The notes: generated by a model from the sequence alone, not told the origin. DNA of 64,000 nucleotides from Candidatus Defluviicoccus seviourii (GCA_900609035.2 UXAT02000001.1:186001-250000); one strand, 5' to 3'; positions 1-9,765 are shown, counted from the first letter of the stretch. Numbers and translations: made by a program.

Positions 1-21
1 CTCCTGAGGTGCGCGCACGCC

Positions 22-1164
22 TCAGCGTTTCAAGGCGGCCTCGACGTTGAGGAAAACGGCAAGCAGAATCTGCTTCAAGTCCATATTGGCGGTTTCTGCG
101 CGCGCCAAGAGACGTGTTGAGTTCTCCCACACCTGCAACCACCGTTCAAGCCCGCCTGCCGCTGCCAGCCTGCCAATGGTTTCCGCCTCGCTTGCAAGCG
201 CTTCCTGCGGTGGTGCGCCGCCGGCAACGCGCACAATGGAGGCGAGCCAGGCGCGCAACAGATCGGCGAGAAGTGCGAATCCCCCCTCCCCGCTCCCCTG
301 CCCCTTCGCCACCTCACCGAGGTCGAGCACCGCCAGCGGCTCCACAGCGGGAAGCGCCCGGAACAGTCGCGTCAGCTGGCCCCGCAACCGTTCGCCCTCG
401 CTGCTCGCCAGCCGCAGCGCGTGGCCGATGCTGCCGCGGGCGAGTCGCGCCAGCACCGCCGCCTCATCCGCTGTCGTCTCCGGCCGATAGCGCGGCAACA
501 AGGCCGCGATGGTCTCCGTCGAGAGCGGCGCCAGCGTCACCGTGCGGCAGCGGGAGCGGACTGTGGCCGGCAGCATCCCCGGCGCATGGCTGACCAGGAT
601 GAGCACGGTCCCGTGCGGCGGCTCTTCGAGCGTTTTCAACAGCGCATTGGCGGCGTTGCGGTTCATCGCTTCGGCAGGATCGACGATCACCGCGCGCCAC
701 CCGCCTTCCGCGGCCGTTGCGGCGAGAAATGCGCCGGCCGCGCGGACTTCGGCGACGCTGATCTCAGTCCGGGGTGTCCCGCGCTTGGGATCGATCCCCG
801 GTTCGAGGGTGAACAGATCGGCGTGCCCGCCGCTGGCGACGCGCCGAAACACCGGGTCACCAGGATCGACAAAAAGCGACGGCGAAACAGACGGCGGCGG
901 CGGGGCATCGCCGAACAGATCGGCCGCCGCGGCCGAGGGCTCCCCTACCCGCGCGCTGGTGCCATGGCGAAACAGCCAGCGGACAAGCCGGAACGCCAGT
1001 GTCGCCTTGCCGATGCCCTTGGGGCCGCTGAACAACCATGCGTGCGCCGGCCGCCCCGCCGCGTAAACAGCGGCCAGATTGGCCTCGGCCTGCTCCTGGC
1101 CGAGAAGGTCAGGATTTGCGCGCGGCAGTGGCCACGAGCCGTCCACGTCGTCCGCGGCGCTCAC
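22..1164 (-). CDS. holB: DNA polymerase III subunit delta' (HolB)
   Basis: This is the clamp-loader subunit that works with delta and the tau/gamma ATPases to place the beta clamp on DNA. The N-terminal AAA-like domain has the P-loop-like stretch GPKGIGKATLA near residue 40. Further on come NANALLKTLEEPP and SRCRTVTLAPL, the sensor and SRC motifs typical of delta'. The product is 380 aa from a GTG start at 1164. The GTG overlaps the tmk stop codon (GTGA), so translation is probably coupled; longer in-frame extensions run antisense through tmk and are not credible. It is the last gene of the mltB-rlpA-dacC-tmk-holB run, in which metG would normally follow, outside the window. Confidence 0.95.
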   Translation of the reverse strand: MSAADDVDGSWPLPRANPDLLGQEQAEANLAAVYAAGRPAHAWLFSGPKGIGKATLAFRLVRWLFRHGTSARVGEPSAAAADLFGDAPPPPSVSPSLFVDPGDPVFRRVASGGHADLFTLEPGIDPKRGTPRTEISVAEVRAAGAFLAATAAEGGWRAVIVDPAEAMNRNAANALLKTLEEPPHGTVLILVSHAPGMLPATVRSRCRTVTLAPLSTETIAALLPRYRPETTADEAAVLARLARGSIGHALRLASSEGERLRGQLTRLFRALPAVEPLAVLDLGEVAKGQGSGEGGFALLADLLRAWLASIVRVAGGAPPQEALASEAETIGRLAAAGGLERWLQVWENSTRLLARAETANMDLKQILLAVFLNVEAALKR

Positions 1165-1826
1165 GGCGCGCCCAACCCGATCCGCAGCCGATCGGCAACG
1201 ATCCGCCGGATCCGCTGCGCCACATCCGCGACCGTCCCGCTCGCCGCAACGACGACGCATCGCTCCGGCTCGGCGCCCGCAATGGCAAGGAATCCGGCCC
1301 GCACCCGCGCGTGGAAGGTGCTGTCGAGCCGCTCGTAACGATCGCTCGGCTGGCCGCGGCTGGCAGTCCGCGCCTGGCCCTGGCCCGGCTCGACATCCAG
1401 CACCAACGTCAAGTCGGGCCGAAACGGGCCGATGACAAGCTGATGCAACGCGCTGATCATCTGCCGATCGCACCCCAGCCCATAGCCCTGGTAGGCCATC
1501 GTTGAATCGGCAAACCGGTCGCACACGACCCACGTGCCGCGGCTGAGCGCCGGCAGAACCACCTTGTCCAGGTGCTCCCGCCGGGCGGCGTAGTGCAGCA
1601 GAACCTCGCTGACGGCCGACCAGCCGTGGTCGGGAGCGTGCATCAGAAGCGCGCGGATCGCCTCCGCACCTTCGGTTCCGCCCGGTTCGCGGGTGGCAAC
1701 AACAGGGTTACCTGCCGACCGCAGCGCGTCCGCAAGGAGCGCCACTTGCGTCGACTTCCCCGCCCCCTCCCCGCCCTCAAGGGTGATGAACCTCCCCTGC
1801 GGCCCGGCCGGCTGGGCGGCTGTCAT
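1161..1826 (-). CDS. tmk: Thymidylate kinase
   Basis: The enzyme phosphorylates dTMP to dTDP with ATP in the cytoplasm. The P-loop GGEGAGKST is near residue 20, TREPGGT near 46 is the nucleoside-binding loop, and CDRFADST near 100 carries the DR(Y/F) motif. Length (221 aa) is normal for the family. The ATG overlaps the dacC stop by one base (TAATG), and the 3' end overlaps holB by four bases, so dacC, tmk and holB look translationally coupled. Confidence 0.97.
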   Translation of the reverse strand: MTAAQPAGPQGRFITLEGGEGAGKSTQVALLADALRSAGNPVVATREPGGTEGAEAIRALLMHAPDHGWSAVSEVLLHYAARREHLDKVVLPALSRGTWVVCDRFADSTMAYQGYGLGCDRQMISALHQLVIGPFRPDLTLVLDVEPGQGQARTASRGQPSDRYERLDSTFHARVRAGFLAIAGAEPERCVVVAASGTVADVAQRIRRIVADRLRIGLGAP

Positions 1827-3031
1827 TAACTGGCCAGACTGCCCGCCAGGTGCTTGATCGCAAAGACGAGCCGGCCAAAAACGCTGAGCCTCTCGACCGG
1901 CGTTCCGGCAACAAGCGATTGCTCGATCGGGCCGACGCCGGGTGTGTCAATCTTCAAGACCGCAAGCGGCTGGCCTTGCGCGATCGGCGCCGGAACCGGG
2001 CCGGTATAGCGGACGACAACGTTCATGCCCGGGCGTGCGGTTCGCGGCAACGTAACGAGGATGTCACGCTGGGTGACCAGCGGCACCTCGCGTGTCTCGC
2101 CGTACCAGACCTCAGCCTTGGCCACCTCCTCGCCAGCCTTGAACAGTTGCACGTTCTCGAATTCATGGAAGCCGTAATCCAACAGCCGTTGCGCCTCGTC
2201 GCTGCGCTCCTGCATGCTGCCGAGACCGTTGATGACCAGGACCAGCCGTCGCCCGCCACGGATGGCAGACGCGGTGAGGCCATAGCCGGAGGTCTTCGTA
2301 TGGCCGGTCTTCAGGCCATCGGCTCCCCCCGCCTTGTAAAGGAGCGGATTGCGGTTGCCCTGGCGGATCGAGTTGTAGAAGAACTCCCGCTCAGAGTAGA
2401 AATTATAGTACTCGGGAAAGTCCTCAATGGTGTGTCTTGCCAGAAGTGCGAGATCCCGGGCCGTCGTTAAATGATCCGGTTCGGGCAAGCCGGAGGCATT
2501 ACGGAAATGCGTATTGCGCATCCCGATTTCCCGCGCCTTCCTGTTCATTTCTTCGGCAAAGGCGGTCTCGCTGCCAGCCAGGCCTTCGGCAACCGCAATT
2601 GAGGCGTCGTTCCCGGATTGGACGATGATGCCGTGCAGCAGGTCTTCCACCCGAACCCGGTCGCCGACCTTGAGGAACATCGTCGAACCCTGGCTGGCGG
2701 CCCCCCCTTTCGACCAGGCGTTCTCGCTGATCGTCAATGTATCGTTCAGCCGCAACTCCCCCTTCTTCAAGCGGTCGAACAACATGTAGACGGTCATGAT
2801 CTTCGTCATCGACGCCGGCCCCATCGGCTCGTCGGCGTTCTTCTCGAACATCACCGCCCCGGTTTGCATGTCGATGAGCAAGGCCTGGCGCGCCTTTGTC
2901 TCGATGGCATGGCAGCGCTGCGGTGCGAGTCCGGCAAGGAGTCCCATGGCCAGCCCGACCGCCATGATCACAAGGCTCCAGCGCAAGTGCCCCTCCCGCG
3001 CGCGTGTCAATTCGCTCATCCTCATAAGCAC
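1826..3031 (-). CDS. dacC: D-alanyl-D-alanine carboxypeptidase (PBP5/6 type)
   Basis: A periplasmic, membrane-anchored low-molecular-weight penicillin-binding protein that trims the terminal D-Ala of peptidoglycan pentapeptides. The three active-site motifs are visible: SMTK (SxxK, about residue 74), SGN (about 138) and KTG (about 242). An N-terminal hydrophobic segment ending ...QRCHAIE serves as signal peptide, and the last ~100 residues match the PBP5 C-terminal beta domain. It is 401 aa from ATG 3031; an internal ATG at 3019 (MSELTRAR) is an equally possible start. It lies 90 bp after rlpA in the same direction. Confidence 0.93.
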   Translation of the reverse strand: MLMRMSELTRAREGHLRWSLVIMAVGLAMGLLAGLAPQRCHAIETKARQALLIDMQTGAVMFEKNADEPMGPASMTKIMTVYMLFDRLKKGELRLNDTLTISENAWSKGGAASQGSTMFLKVGDRVRVEDLLHGIIVQSGNDASIAVAEGLAGSETAFAEEMNRKAREIGMRNTHFRNASGLPEPDHLTTARDLALLARHTIEDFPEYYNFYSEREFFYNSIRQGNRNPLLYKAGGADGLKTGHTKTSGYGLTASAIRGGRRLVLVINGLGSMQERSDEAQRLLDYGFHEFENVQLFKAGEEVAKAEVWYGETREVPLVTQRDILVTLPRTARPGMNVVVRYTGPVPAPIAQGQPLAVLKIDTPGVGPIEQSLVAGTPVERLSVFGRLVFAIKHLAGSLAS

Positions 3032-3121
3032 TTTCCCTCAGCGATTGCGGTCCGTCCCTGGCTCCGACGCAGCAAGCCCCCGCCGCTTGCCGTCAGCGCA
3101 CCCATGGCCGCGCCCTTGGGT

Positions 3122-4285
3122 TCAATCATAAACGACCTGCGAGCCGGCGAACCCCTCGCCGATCACGCGCGCCAGCACCCGTTGCGCCTCGCCACTCGAA
3201 GCGAAGGGTCCGACCCGGACACGATACAGCCCGCGGCCGTCGGCGCTTGCATTGGTAATCGCAACGGAGCCCAGCCGGGCCAGCCGCTGCCGCGCCCACG
3301 CGGCATTTCTGGCGTCGGAGAAGGCACCGGCCTGAACATACGGCAGCGGGCGCGGCGCGTCACGTCTTGTCGCCGCAGTTGATGCGCGCTCGTGATAGAC
3401 AGCGGGCCGCGCGGGCGCCATCGCCTGTTCAATCCATTCTTCGGCTACCGGCACATCTTCCGCTACAGAACCGGCTGGTTCCAGCGGATCGGCGCTCCGG
3501 CCCGGATTGCCGCCAACGCCGGCCGGCTGGCCTGAGTCCGCCGCGAGCAGAGCCAGCGCTGCCGGCGACAGAGCGACCTGCGGCGGCTCCGGCGTTACGC
3601 CTTCGCTTGAGGCCGTGTTCGCCGCAGTGGCGACCGGTGCAAGAGTTGGCGCCGCCGCCGGGGCCGGGTTCGTCGTGAGCGGGGTGGCAGCCACCGCAGT
3701 TGCAAGCTGCTCGGTCTGGGCAGCACCAAGCGCCTCCGCCAACTGTCGGCTTTCCTCAGCCTCGATCTCAACCCGAACCGTCGCCGTGCCTTTCTCATGA
3801 AAGCCCAGGAGTTGCGAGGCGCGCCGCGAAACGTCGATGATCCGACCGCCGACGAAGGGCCCGCGATCGTTGACGCGCAGCTTGATCGTGCGGCCATTGT
3901 CGAGATTGGTGACGCGGACGATGCTCGGCAGCGGCAGGGTCGTATGCGCCGCCGTCAGATCGTTCATGTCATAGACTTCGCCGTTCGCCGTCGCCTGGCC
4001 ATGAAAACCGGGGCCATACCAGGAAGCGGTGCCGGTTTCGTCGTAGCCGTAGTCAACCCGCGGCGTGTACCATACGCCCTTGATTGCATACGGTTTGCCC
4101 ACCTTGTAGAGGCCGCCGGTTTGCGGGTCGCGCGGGCGCGCCGACGGCCCCGGTTCAGGCGCCGAGGCGCACGCGCTGATAAGAAGGATCGCCGTCAGCG
4201 CGATCGACCGAACGGGCCAACCTCCTGGGCAGCGTAAGCGGGGATTGCCCGCAGGGTTCGACGGAGTATCGGTCATCGTGCTCAA
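3122..4285 (-). CDS. rlpA: Septal ring lytic transglycosylase RlpA family lipoprotein with SPOR domain
   Basis: RlpA proteins cleave denuded glycan strands at the division septum. A signal sequence ends in a lipobox (LISAC, about residues 35-39). A double-psi beta-barrel RlpA domain (residues ~75-170) contains GTASWYGPGFHG and NDRGPF. A long Ala/Pro-rich linker follows, then a C-terminal SPOR domain (residues ~310-385) of the kind that binds denuded septal peptidoglycan. The protein has 387 aa. Its neighbours mltB and dacC are also wall enzymes, consistent with a cell-wall remodelling operon. Confidence 0.94.
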   Translation of the reverse strand: MSTMTDTPSNPAGNPRLRCPGGWPVRSIALTAILLISACASAPEPGPSARPRDPQTGGLYKVGKPYAIKGVWYTPRVDYGYDETGTASWYGPGFHGQATANGEVYDMNDLTAAHTTLPLPSIVRVTNLDNGRTIKLRVNDRGPFVGGRIIDVSRRASQLLGFHEKGTATVRVEIEAEESRQLAEALGAAQTEQLATAVAATPLTTNPAPAAAPTLAPVATAANTASSEGVTPEPPQVALSPAALALLAADSGQPAGVGGNPGRSADPLEPAGSVAEDVPVAEEWIEQAMAPARPAVYHERASTAATRRDAPRPLPYVQAGAFSDARNAAWARQRLARLGSVAITNASADGRGLYRVRVGPFASSGEAQRVLARVIGEGFAGSQVVYD

Positions 4286-4318
4286 GCCTCCCTTCGCACG
4301 CCATGGCCGCGGCTGGCA

Positions 4319-5530
4319 CTACTCCGCTGCCGCAAGACGCAACCGATCGAGCAGTCTGGACGTCGGGAACCCGTCTGCCGGCAGATAGGCCGTGCGCTGG
4401 AAGTCGCGAATGGCATCACGGGTTCTGCTGCCGACAACGCCGTCCGCACCGCCCGTATCGAACCCCAGACGGCCCAGAAGTGTTTGCATCTCCAGTACGT
4501 CGGCACGGGAAAGGCCGACGACATCGCCGCGCTGGGGGGTCACGAACGGCCCGCGGCCGGCGATACGATCAGCGAGGTGACCGACGGTGACCGCGTAAGT
4601 GAAGGCGCGGTTCCAGGCCATGATGACACGGAAATTGGACGAGACGAGGAGCGCAGGCCCTGCCTCGACTCCGCCCGGCAGGATGATCGATGCGCGCCCA
4701 GAAGTGCCTTCCAAAGGCGCGCCCGATGCGCGCGTAACGCCCAGGTCGCGCCAGCTTTCGATCGGCATTTCGACATCGGGGCCGGCGAGGTAGTAGTCGA
4801 AGTCGCCCGGCAGCCGCACTTCCTCGCCCCAGCCGCGCGTGCCTTCCCAGCCGATCGAGGCCAGATAGTTGGCGGCCGATGCGAACACGTCCGGCATGCT
4901 GTGCCAGAGGTCGCGCCGCCCGTCGCCATCGAAATCGACCGCATAAGCGCGGTAGGTCGTCGGCATGAATTGCATCTGCCCAAGCGCGCCGGCCCACGAT
5001 GCCCGCGCATCGGGAGCTACGTCGCCCGCCTGCACCAACTGCAGGAGCGCCAGCAGCTGCTCGCGAAAAAAGGGTCCGCGGCGGCCGTCGTAGGCAAGCG
5101 TGGCGAGCGCATCAGCGGCGCGAAACTGCCCAGTATTGCCGCCGAAATCGGTTTCCAGCCCCCAGAAGCTGACCAGCACCGCCGGCGGCACGCGGTACGT
5201 GCGCTCAACGGCCTGCAGCAGGTCGCGATAGCGTTGGAGCTGCGTCCGCCCCTGCTCCACCCGCGCAGGCGTTACGCGCGCGCCCAGATAGGACCAGAAC
5301 GTGTCGACGAATTCGGGTTGCCGGCGATCGAGTTCGACGATTTTCTCGATCGGCCGACTGCCTGCCAGCACGCGATCGAAGACATCGTCGCGGATGCCCG
5401 CTGCCTGCGCTTCGTCGCGCAACGCCGCGAGCCAAGTGCTGAAGTCGGTTTCGGCGGCGCGCGCGGTCACCGGCCCGAGGCCCAACAGCAGCACCGCCAT
5501 GATCGATACGTTGAGGAGGACACGCTTCAT
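4319..5530 (-). CDS. mltB: Lytic murein transglycosylase (MltB family) with C-terminal peptidoglycan-binding domain
   Basis: A periplasmic transglycosylase that cuts the MurNAc-GlcNAc bond with 1,6-anhydro product formation. SFWGLETDFGG near residue 130 contains the catalytic Glu, and WAGALGQMQFMPTTY near 180 is the family signature. The last ~60 residues (ADVLEMQTLLGRLGF... DAIRDFQRTAYLP) form a PG_binding_1 domain. I chose the ATG at 5530 because MKRVLLNVSIMAVLLLG makes a clean signal peptide; an ATG at 5560 would add ten polar residues. With this start the product is 403 aa. Confidence 0.93.
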   Translation of the reverse strand: MKRVLLNVSIMAVLLLGLGPVTARAAETDFSTWLAALRDEAQAAGIRDDVFDRVLAGSRPIEKIVELDRRQPEFVDTFWSYLGARVTPARVEQGRTQLQRYRDLLQAVERTYRVPPAVLVSFWGLETDFGGNTGQFRAADALATLAYDGRRGPFFREQLLALLQLVQAGDVAPDARASWAGALGQMQFMPTTYRAYAVDFDGDGRRDLWHSMPDVFASAANYLASIGWEGTRGWGEEVRLPGDFDYYLAGPDVEMPIESWRDLGVTRASGAPLEGTSGRASIILPGGVEAGPALLVSSNFRVIMAWNRAFTYAVTVGHLADRIAGRGPFVTPQRGDVVGLSRADVLEMQTLLGRLGFDTGGADGVVGSRTRDAIRDFQRTAYLPADGFPTSRLLDRLRLAAAE

Positions 5531-5714
5531 GGGCCCGAGATTACCCTGATCGCGGCACAAACCCCAGAGCCCCAGAACGAAAGCCCCGCAAGCGCCGCTC
5601 TGTCTGCAAATTCAATGCTGTAAGGCGGCGAGTCGGCCGCCCAAGGTACGCATCCACGCACGCTGACGGCGCCCTTTGCCGCGCGGCTGCGAATCAGCTT
5701 TGAGCAAGGTGCGC

Positions 5715-6590
5715 TCAGGCCGCGGCCAAGACCATGCGGACGCCGTCGGTCCCCGCAAGCCGGCGCGCCAACGCCGCGAACGCATCGATGTCCGCGGGCG
5801 GTGCCTGCAGCGAGACCTCGGCTTCTCCACCGCTGGTTTGCACCATGCCCGGCACGTTCACGCGGCGTGTCGCCAGATCATAAACGCCGTACACGGTCGC
5901 GATCGGCGCAGTGCCCGGGCTGCGGCGCAACTCCTGTGCGAGCGTATGGGCCGTGAGCGCGGCGTTCATGGCGACCGTTATCTCGATCAACGCCCGACGG
6001 TAGCCCACCTGGTGACTTACGTCTGCACCGTGCGCGAGCTCCAGCGCGCGGGCGGCACCGCGGACGACGACCACCACCCGATCGATGATCGTGCGCAACG
6101 GGTGGCTGGTTGCAAATGCCAAATACTGCGCTGGCTTGAGGAACACATCGACCGCCGCCGTGACCGCGCCACAGCCCGAATGTCCCAGCACCACCATCAG
6201 CTTGACGCTTTCGCGCAGCTGGCTGACGGCGTAATCGATGCTGCCGAGCGTGTCGGCGCCAAGCACGTTGCCGGCGACGCGGACGACGAACAGCTCGTTG
6301 CACCACTTGTTAAAGATCAACTCCGTTGGAACTCGCGCATCGGAGCAACCGAGAACGATCGCGAACGGATGCTGCTTTGGTGCCATTCCCTCGATCTCGG
6401 TAAAGCCGAGATCGCGCGGATCGAAGGGGACGAGCCGGCGAACCGACCCGCGGACGAGCGGCACCGTATCGAACAAATGCGCGAAATCACGGTTGCCGTC
6501 TTCCAGGCGGCGGCAAGCGTCCGCTGCACACGCGGGCATGTGTGTCGCGCGACACCGCTCCGCGTCATAGCGGAAAACGATCTCGAACAC
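5715..6590 (-). CDS. Beta-class carbonic anhydrase
   Basis: Interconverts CO2 and bicarbonate in the cytoplasm. The zinc and catalytic residues are in LGCSDARVPTE (Cys, Asp, Arg) and GHSGCGAV (His and Cys). The GTG start at 6590 is preceded by GGGAGGATAC, a strong ribosome-binding site, giving 291 aa; an upstream ATG at 6632 lacks such a site. It is longer than minimal beta-CAs, with an extra ~60 residues at the C terminus. It is divergent from the dehydrogenase at 6763, so the 170-bp gap should hold both promoters. Confidence 0.92.
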   Translation of the reverse strand: MFEIVFRYDAERCRATHMPACAADACRRLEDGNRDFAHLFDTVPLVRGSVRRLVPFDPRDLGFTEIEGMAPKQHPFAIVLGCSDARVPTELIFNKWCNELFVVRVAGNVLGADTLGSIDYAVSQLRESVKLMVVLGHSGCGAVTAAVDVFLKPAQYLAFATSHPLRTIIDRVVVVVRGAARALELAHGADVSHQVGYRRALIEITVAMNAALTAHTLAQELRRSPGTAPIATVYGVYDLATRRVNVPGMVQTSGGEAEVSLQAPPADIDAFAALARRLAGTDGVRMVLAAA

Positions 6591-6762
6591 GTATCCTCCC
6601 TGGGTGCCTGGCTTATGCCGCCGACAGTGCATCGCAGCAGCCAGTCATCCCTTGATTATCGCCATTTTTTTCACATGATGCCGTGGTATCGGCAAGAACG
6701 CAACCGTGCGTGCGGACAAACGCGGCGGTGATGCCAACAAACAAAAATGGATGGAGGAGACG

Positions 6763-7776
6763 GTGAAGGTCTTTCAGGTCGAAGGCGGCTGGACACGCGA
6801 GAACGTCCGCATTGGCGAAAGGCCGGAACCCCTGCCCGGCCCGGGCGAGGTTCGGCTGAAAATGAAGGCAGCTTCGCTGAACTTCCGCGATCTGCTGGTA
6901 CCGCTCAAAGGTTACGGCGCACGGATGAAAGCCCTGCCGCTGATATTGTTGAGCGATGGTGTCGGTATTGTCGATGCGATCGGCCCGGAAGTTTCAGCGC
7001 CGAAGCTGGGCGAGCGGGTCTGCCCCCTGTTCTTCCAATCGTGGTCCGCAGGCCCGCCAGACGAGCAGCGCCTGGGCTTCAGCTTAGGCTCCGAACTTGA
7101 CGGCACCATGGCGGAATACATGGTGCTGCCGGCCAAGGGTGTCGTGCCGGTTCCGGATTTCTTGAGCGATGCCGAAGCCGCCACGCTGCCTTGTGCCGCA
7201 CTCACTGCGTGGTCGGCGATCATAAAGGAAGGCTGCGTCCGGCCCGGCCAGAAGGTCCTGGTCCAGGGCACCGGCGGCGTCTCCCTGTTTGCGCTTCAGT
7301 TCGCGAAGCTCGCGGGCGCGTTCGTCATCGTCACCTCGTCGAGCGATGCCAAGCTGGAGCGGGCGCGCGAACTTGGCGCGGATGCGACCATCAACTACAA
7401 GACCACGCCGGAGTGGGGAAAGAGCGCACGTGCGCTTGTCGGCGGCGAGGGCCTGGATCACATCGTCGAGGTCGGTGGCCAGGACACACTGCCGCAGTCG
7501 CTGCGCGCCATCCGCCCCGGCGGCACGGTGAGCATGATCGGCGTACTCTCCGGCGGCATGATGGATGTGCGCTTAGGCATGATCGTCACGCGCCACATCC
7601 GTCTGCAGGGCATTACCGTCGGCAGCCGGGATGACTTCCTCGCGATGGTGCGCGCGGTCGAATGCCACCGCCTGCGTCCGGAAGTCGACCGCATCTTCGC
7701 GTTTGGTGAACTGCCTAAGGCGATGGACTTTCTCGCCAGCGGTCAGCACTTCGGCAAGCTCTGCATCGAGCACTGA
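6763..7776 (+). CDS. Zinc-independent alcohol dehydrogenase / NAD(P)H quinone oxidoreductase-like protein (MDR superfamily)
   Basis: A medium-chain dehydrogenase/reductase of the quinone-oxidoreductase branch. The GroES-like N-terminal part contains SLNFRDLLV, the signature of members without catalytic zinc. The Rossmann part contains VQGTGGVSLFALQFAK near residue 165, with the NAD(P)-binding glycines. The GTG at 6763 follows GGAGGAGAC at good spacing and gives 337 aa; ATG codons further upstream have no such site. The substrate cannot be named from sequence. Confidence 0.88.
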   Translation: MKVFQVEGGWTRENVRIGERPEPLPGPGEVRLKMKAASLNFRDLLVPLKGYGARMKALPLILLSDGVGIVDAIGPEVSAPKLGERVCPLFFQSWSAGPPDEQRLGFSLGSELDGTMAEYMVLPAKGVVPVPDFLSDAEAATLPCAALTAWSAIIKEGCVRPGQKVLVQGTGGVSLFALQFAKLAGAFVIVTSSSDAKLERARELGADATINYKTTPEWGKSARALVGGEGLDHIVEVGGQDTLPQSLRAIRPGGTVSMIGVLSGGMMDVRLGMIVTRHIRLQGITVGSRDDFLAMVRAVECHRLRPEVDRIFAFGELPKAMDFLASGQHFGKLCIEH

Positions 7777-7881
7777 CGCCCCTGGTCTCCGCCAACCACC
7801 TCCGGCGCCAAACAGCCACACAGCGCTTTTGCATTTTGTCGCCGCGCGCGCGACAATAGGATGGTCAGGGTGAGGGCTGTC

Positions 7882-8733
7882 ATGTCCATTCGCAAGATCG
7901 TCGTGCCGGTCGACGGGACACCGGCGGTTCAGGGGGCGCTGGAAACGGCGTTCTTCGTCGGCGGGTGGCTTGGGGCGCATGTCGAGGCAGTGCATGTGCG
8001 CGTCGAGCCGACGGCGGCAGTTCCCTTGGTCGGCGAAGGCATGTCCGGCGCGCTCGTTCAGGACTTAATCGAACTGACCGAGCGGGAATCGGCCGGACGC
8101 GCCGCCGCCGCGAAGGCGATGTTCGAGGATGCGCGGGCGCGCGCTGGGATTGCCGCGGCGGAAAACCCAACTCCCAGCGGGGCTTCGGCCCGCTTCATCG
8201 AGTTTCGCGGCATCGAGGAGGACGCAGTTGTCCGCCGTGCCAGACTGGCCGATCTGGTCGTCATCAGCCGGCCGATCGTTCACCCGGAGGTGCTGTCAAC
8301 CGTCCCCTTCAGCGCCTTGATCTTCGAGAGCGCAGCGCCTGTCATGGTGGCGGCTGCGGCAGCGCCTGGCGCGCTGAAGCGGATCGTCATTGCCTGGAAC
8401 GAAAGCAAGGAGTCGGCGCGCGCGATCAAGTACGCCCTGCCGCTCCTGCATCAGGCGACGAGTATTGACGTTATCTCCGTCGGCGCCGAAGCGGATGTCG
8501 ACTCCGGCTGCGCCGGCGCGGTTCAGCTCCTCGCCTGGCACGGCATCGCTGCCACGCCGCGCGTCCTCGCCGATAACGGCTCCCCGGACCAAACCTTGAG
8601 CGATGCCTGCAAGGATGCCGACATGGTGGTTATGGGCGCGTACACCCACAACCGGTTGTGGCAGATCATTCTTGGCAGCGTCACTCAACACATGATCGAG
8701 CGGACCCCGCTCCTGTTGTTCATGGCACATTAG
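7882..8733 (+). CDS. Tandem-domain universal stress protein (UspA family)
   Basis: Two UspA domains follow each other in 283 aa (about residues 1-150 and 155-283). The second ends with GAYTHNRLWQIILGSVTQHM, resembling the ATP-binding glycine pattern of the family; the first has no clear equivalent and may be degenerate. The ATG at 7882 follows GAGGGCTGTC. Members support stress survival, often in response to energy or redox state. The gene stands alone, converging on cobA with a 39-bp gap. Confidence 0.88.
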   Translation: MSIRKIVVPVDGTPAVQGALETAFFVGGWLGAHVEAVHVRVEPTAAVPLVGEGMSGALVQDLIELTERESAGRAAAAKAMFEDARARAGIAAAENPTPSGASARFIEFRGIEEDAVVRRARLADLVVISRPIVHPEVLSTVPFSALIFESAAPVMVAAAAAPGALKRIVIAWNESKESARAIKYALPLLHQATSIDVISVGAEADVDSGCAGAVQLLAWHGIAATPRVLADNGSPDQTLSDACKDADMVVMGAYTHNRLWQIILGSVTQHMIERTPLLLFMAH

Positions 8734-8772
8734 TGCGGCGACCGGCCGTGCTGATTCCGCGAGCGGCTACCG

Positions 8773-9612
8773 TCAAGGCGCTTGCGCAGCCGGGGCAGAT
8801 TCAGAGTCGGGCACGGACGGCGCGAGTTGATCCGCAAGCGCGGCGACCTTTCCGATAATGATCAGTGTTGGCGCCGCGTGATCGAGGTCGCGCACCGCCG
8901 TCGGCAGATCCGCCAGGGTCGTGCGGATCGTCTGCTGATCGGCGCGCGTCCCGTTTACAACCGCAGCCGCGGGCGTGTCCGGCGGCAGGCCGTGCCCGAT
9001 GAGTTGAGCGCTGATGCGGCCGATGTTAGTCCGGCCCATGTAGATCACCAAGGTCGCGTCCGGTTCGGCGAGCTTGGCCCAGTCCAACACCAGCGGCTCG
9101 TCCTCTTTCGCGTGGCCCGTGATCAGCTGAACCCGATGCGCGAGGTCGCGGTGGGTAAGCGGAATGCCCGCCGCGGCGCTGCAGCCCGAGGCCGAAGTCA
9201 CCCCCGGCACGACTTCGAACGGAATGCCCTGCTGGGCCAGATGGAGCGCCTCCTCGCCGCCGCGGCCGAACAGGTAGGGATCACCGCCCTTGAGGCGCAC
9301 CACCGTGCGGCCACTCAAAGCGAGGGTTGCCAGAAGCGCATTAATCTCGGCCTGCGGCATGTGGTGGTTACGCGCCATCTTGCCGGCGAATACCTGCGCC
9401 GTGCCGGCGGGAATCAGGTCGAGAATCTCTTGCGAAACCAGGCGATCGAAGACGATCACATCGGCTGCGCGCACGAGCCGCAGAGCCTTCACGGTCAGGA
9501 GATCCGGATCGCCCGGTCCTGCGCCGACGATGAAAACGCGGCCCCGGCCGGGTGCAGATGGCGTACTCATGTCCTTCAATATCCCAACAATGCGGCTGGT
9601 GGGCGCTGTCAT
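8773..9612 (-). CDS. cobA: Uroporphyrinogen-III C-methyltransferase (SUMT)
   Basis: Adds two methyl groups from SAM to uroporphyrinogen III to make precorrin-2, the branch point to siroheme and cobalamin. Family motifs seen are FIVGAGPGDPDLLTVKA (SAM site), VVRLKGGDPYLFGRGGEEA and VVPGVTSASG. There are 279 aa from ATG 9612; an internal ATG at 9570 (MSTPSAPG) has a purine-rich stretch only one base away and is less convincing as start. No CysG dehydrogenase/ferrochelatase part is attached. Confidence 0.94.
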   Translation of the reverse strand: MTAPTSRIVGILKDMSTPSAPGRGRVFIVGAGPGDPDLLTVKALRLVRAADVIVFDRLVSQEILDLIPAGTAQVFAGKMARNHHMPQAEINALLATLALSGRTVVRLKGGDPYLFGRGGEEALHLAQQGIPFEVVPGVTSASGCSAAAGIPLTHRDLAHRVQLITGHAKEDEPLVLDWAKLAEPDATLVIYMGRTNIGRISAQLIGHGLPPDTPAAAVVNGTRADQQTIRTTLADLPTAVRDLDHAAPTLIIIGKVAALADQLAPSVPDSESAPAAQAP

Positions 9613-9765
9613 GCCGCAGCCGTGGTGGCTGCGGGGAAAGGCTGCTGCCGACCCCTCCTCGATTTCTGGGCAACATCTCTTGGCTTTTCAAGGCACGACG
9701 CGCATATTGACCCCAGCCGTTTCGTTGCTTTCGTGTACCCTGTTGGGGAATGGTCCGGTTGCCGA

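Noticed and set aside
1..25. Short hairpin CTGAGG/CCTCAG at the left edge near the holB stop
   Set aside because: It overlaps the stop codon, has no T-run, and its context is cut by the window edge.
1165..1533. N-terminal extension of HolB
   Set aside because: It reads antisense-frame through tmk without family similarity; the GTG at 1164 overlapping the tmk stop fits the operon.
8782..9765. Long plus-strand open frame joined to the heme A synthase gene
   Set aside because: It is the antisense of cobA; heme A synthase begins at ATG 9766 with a normal N terminus.
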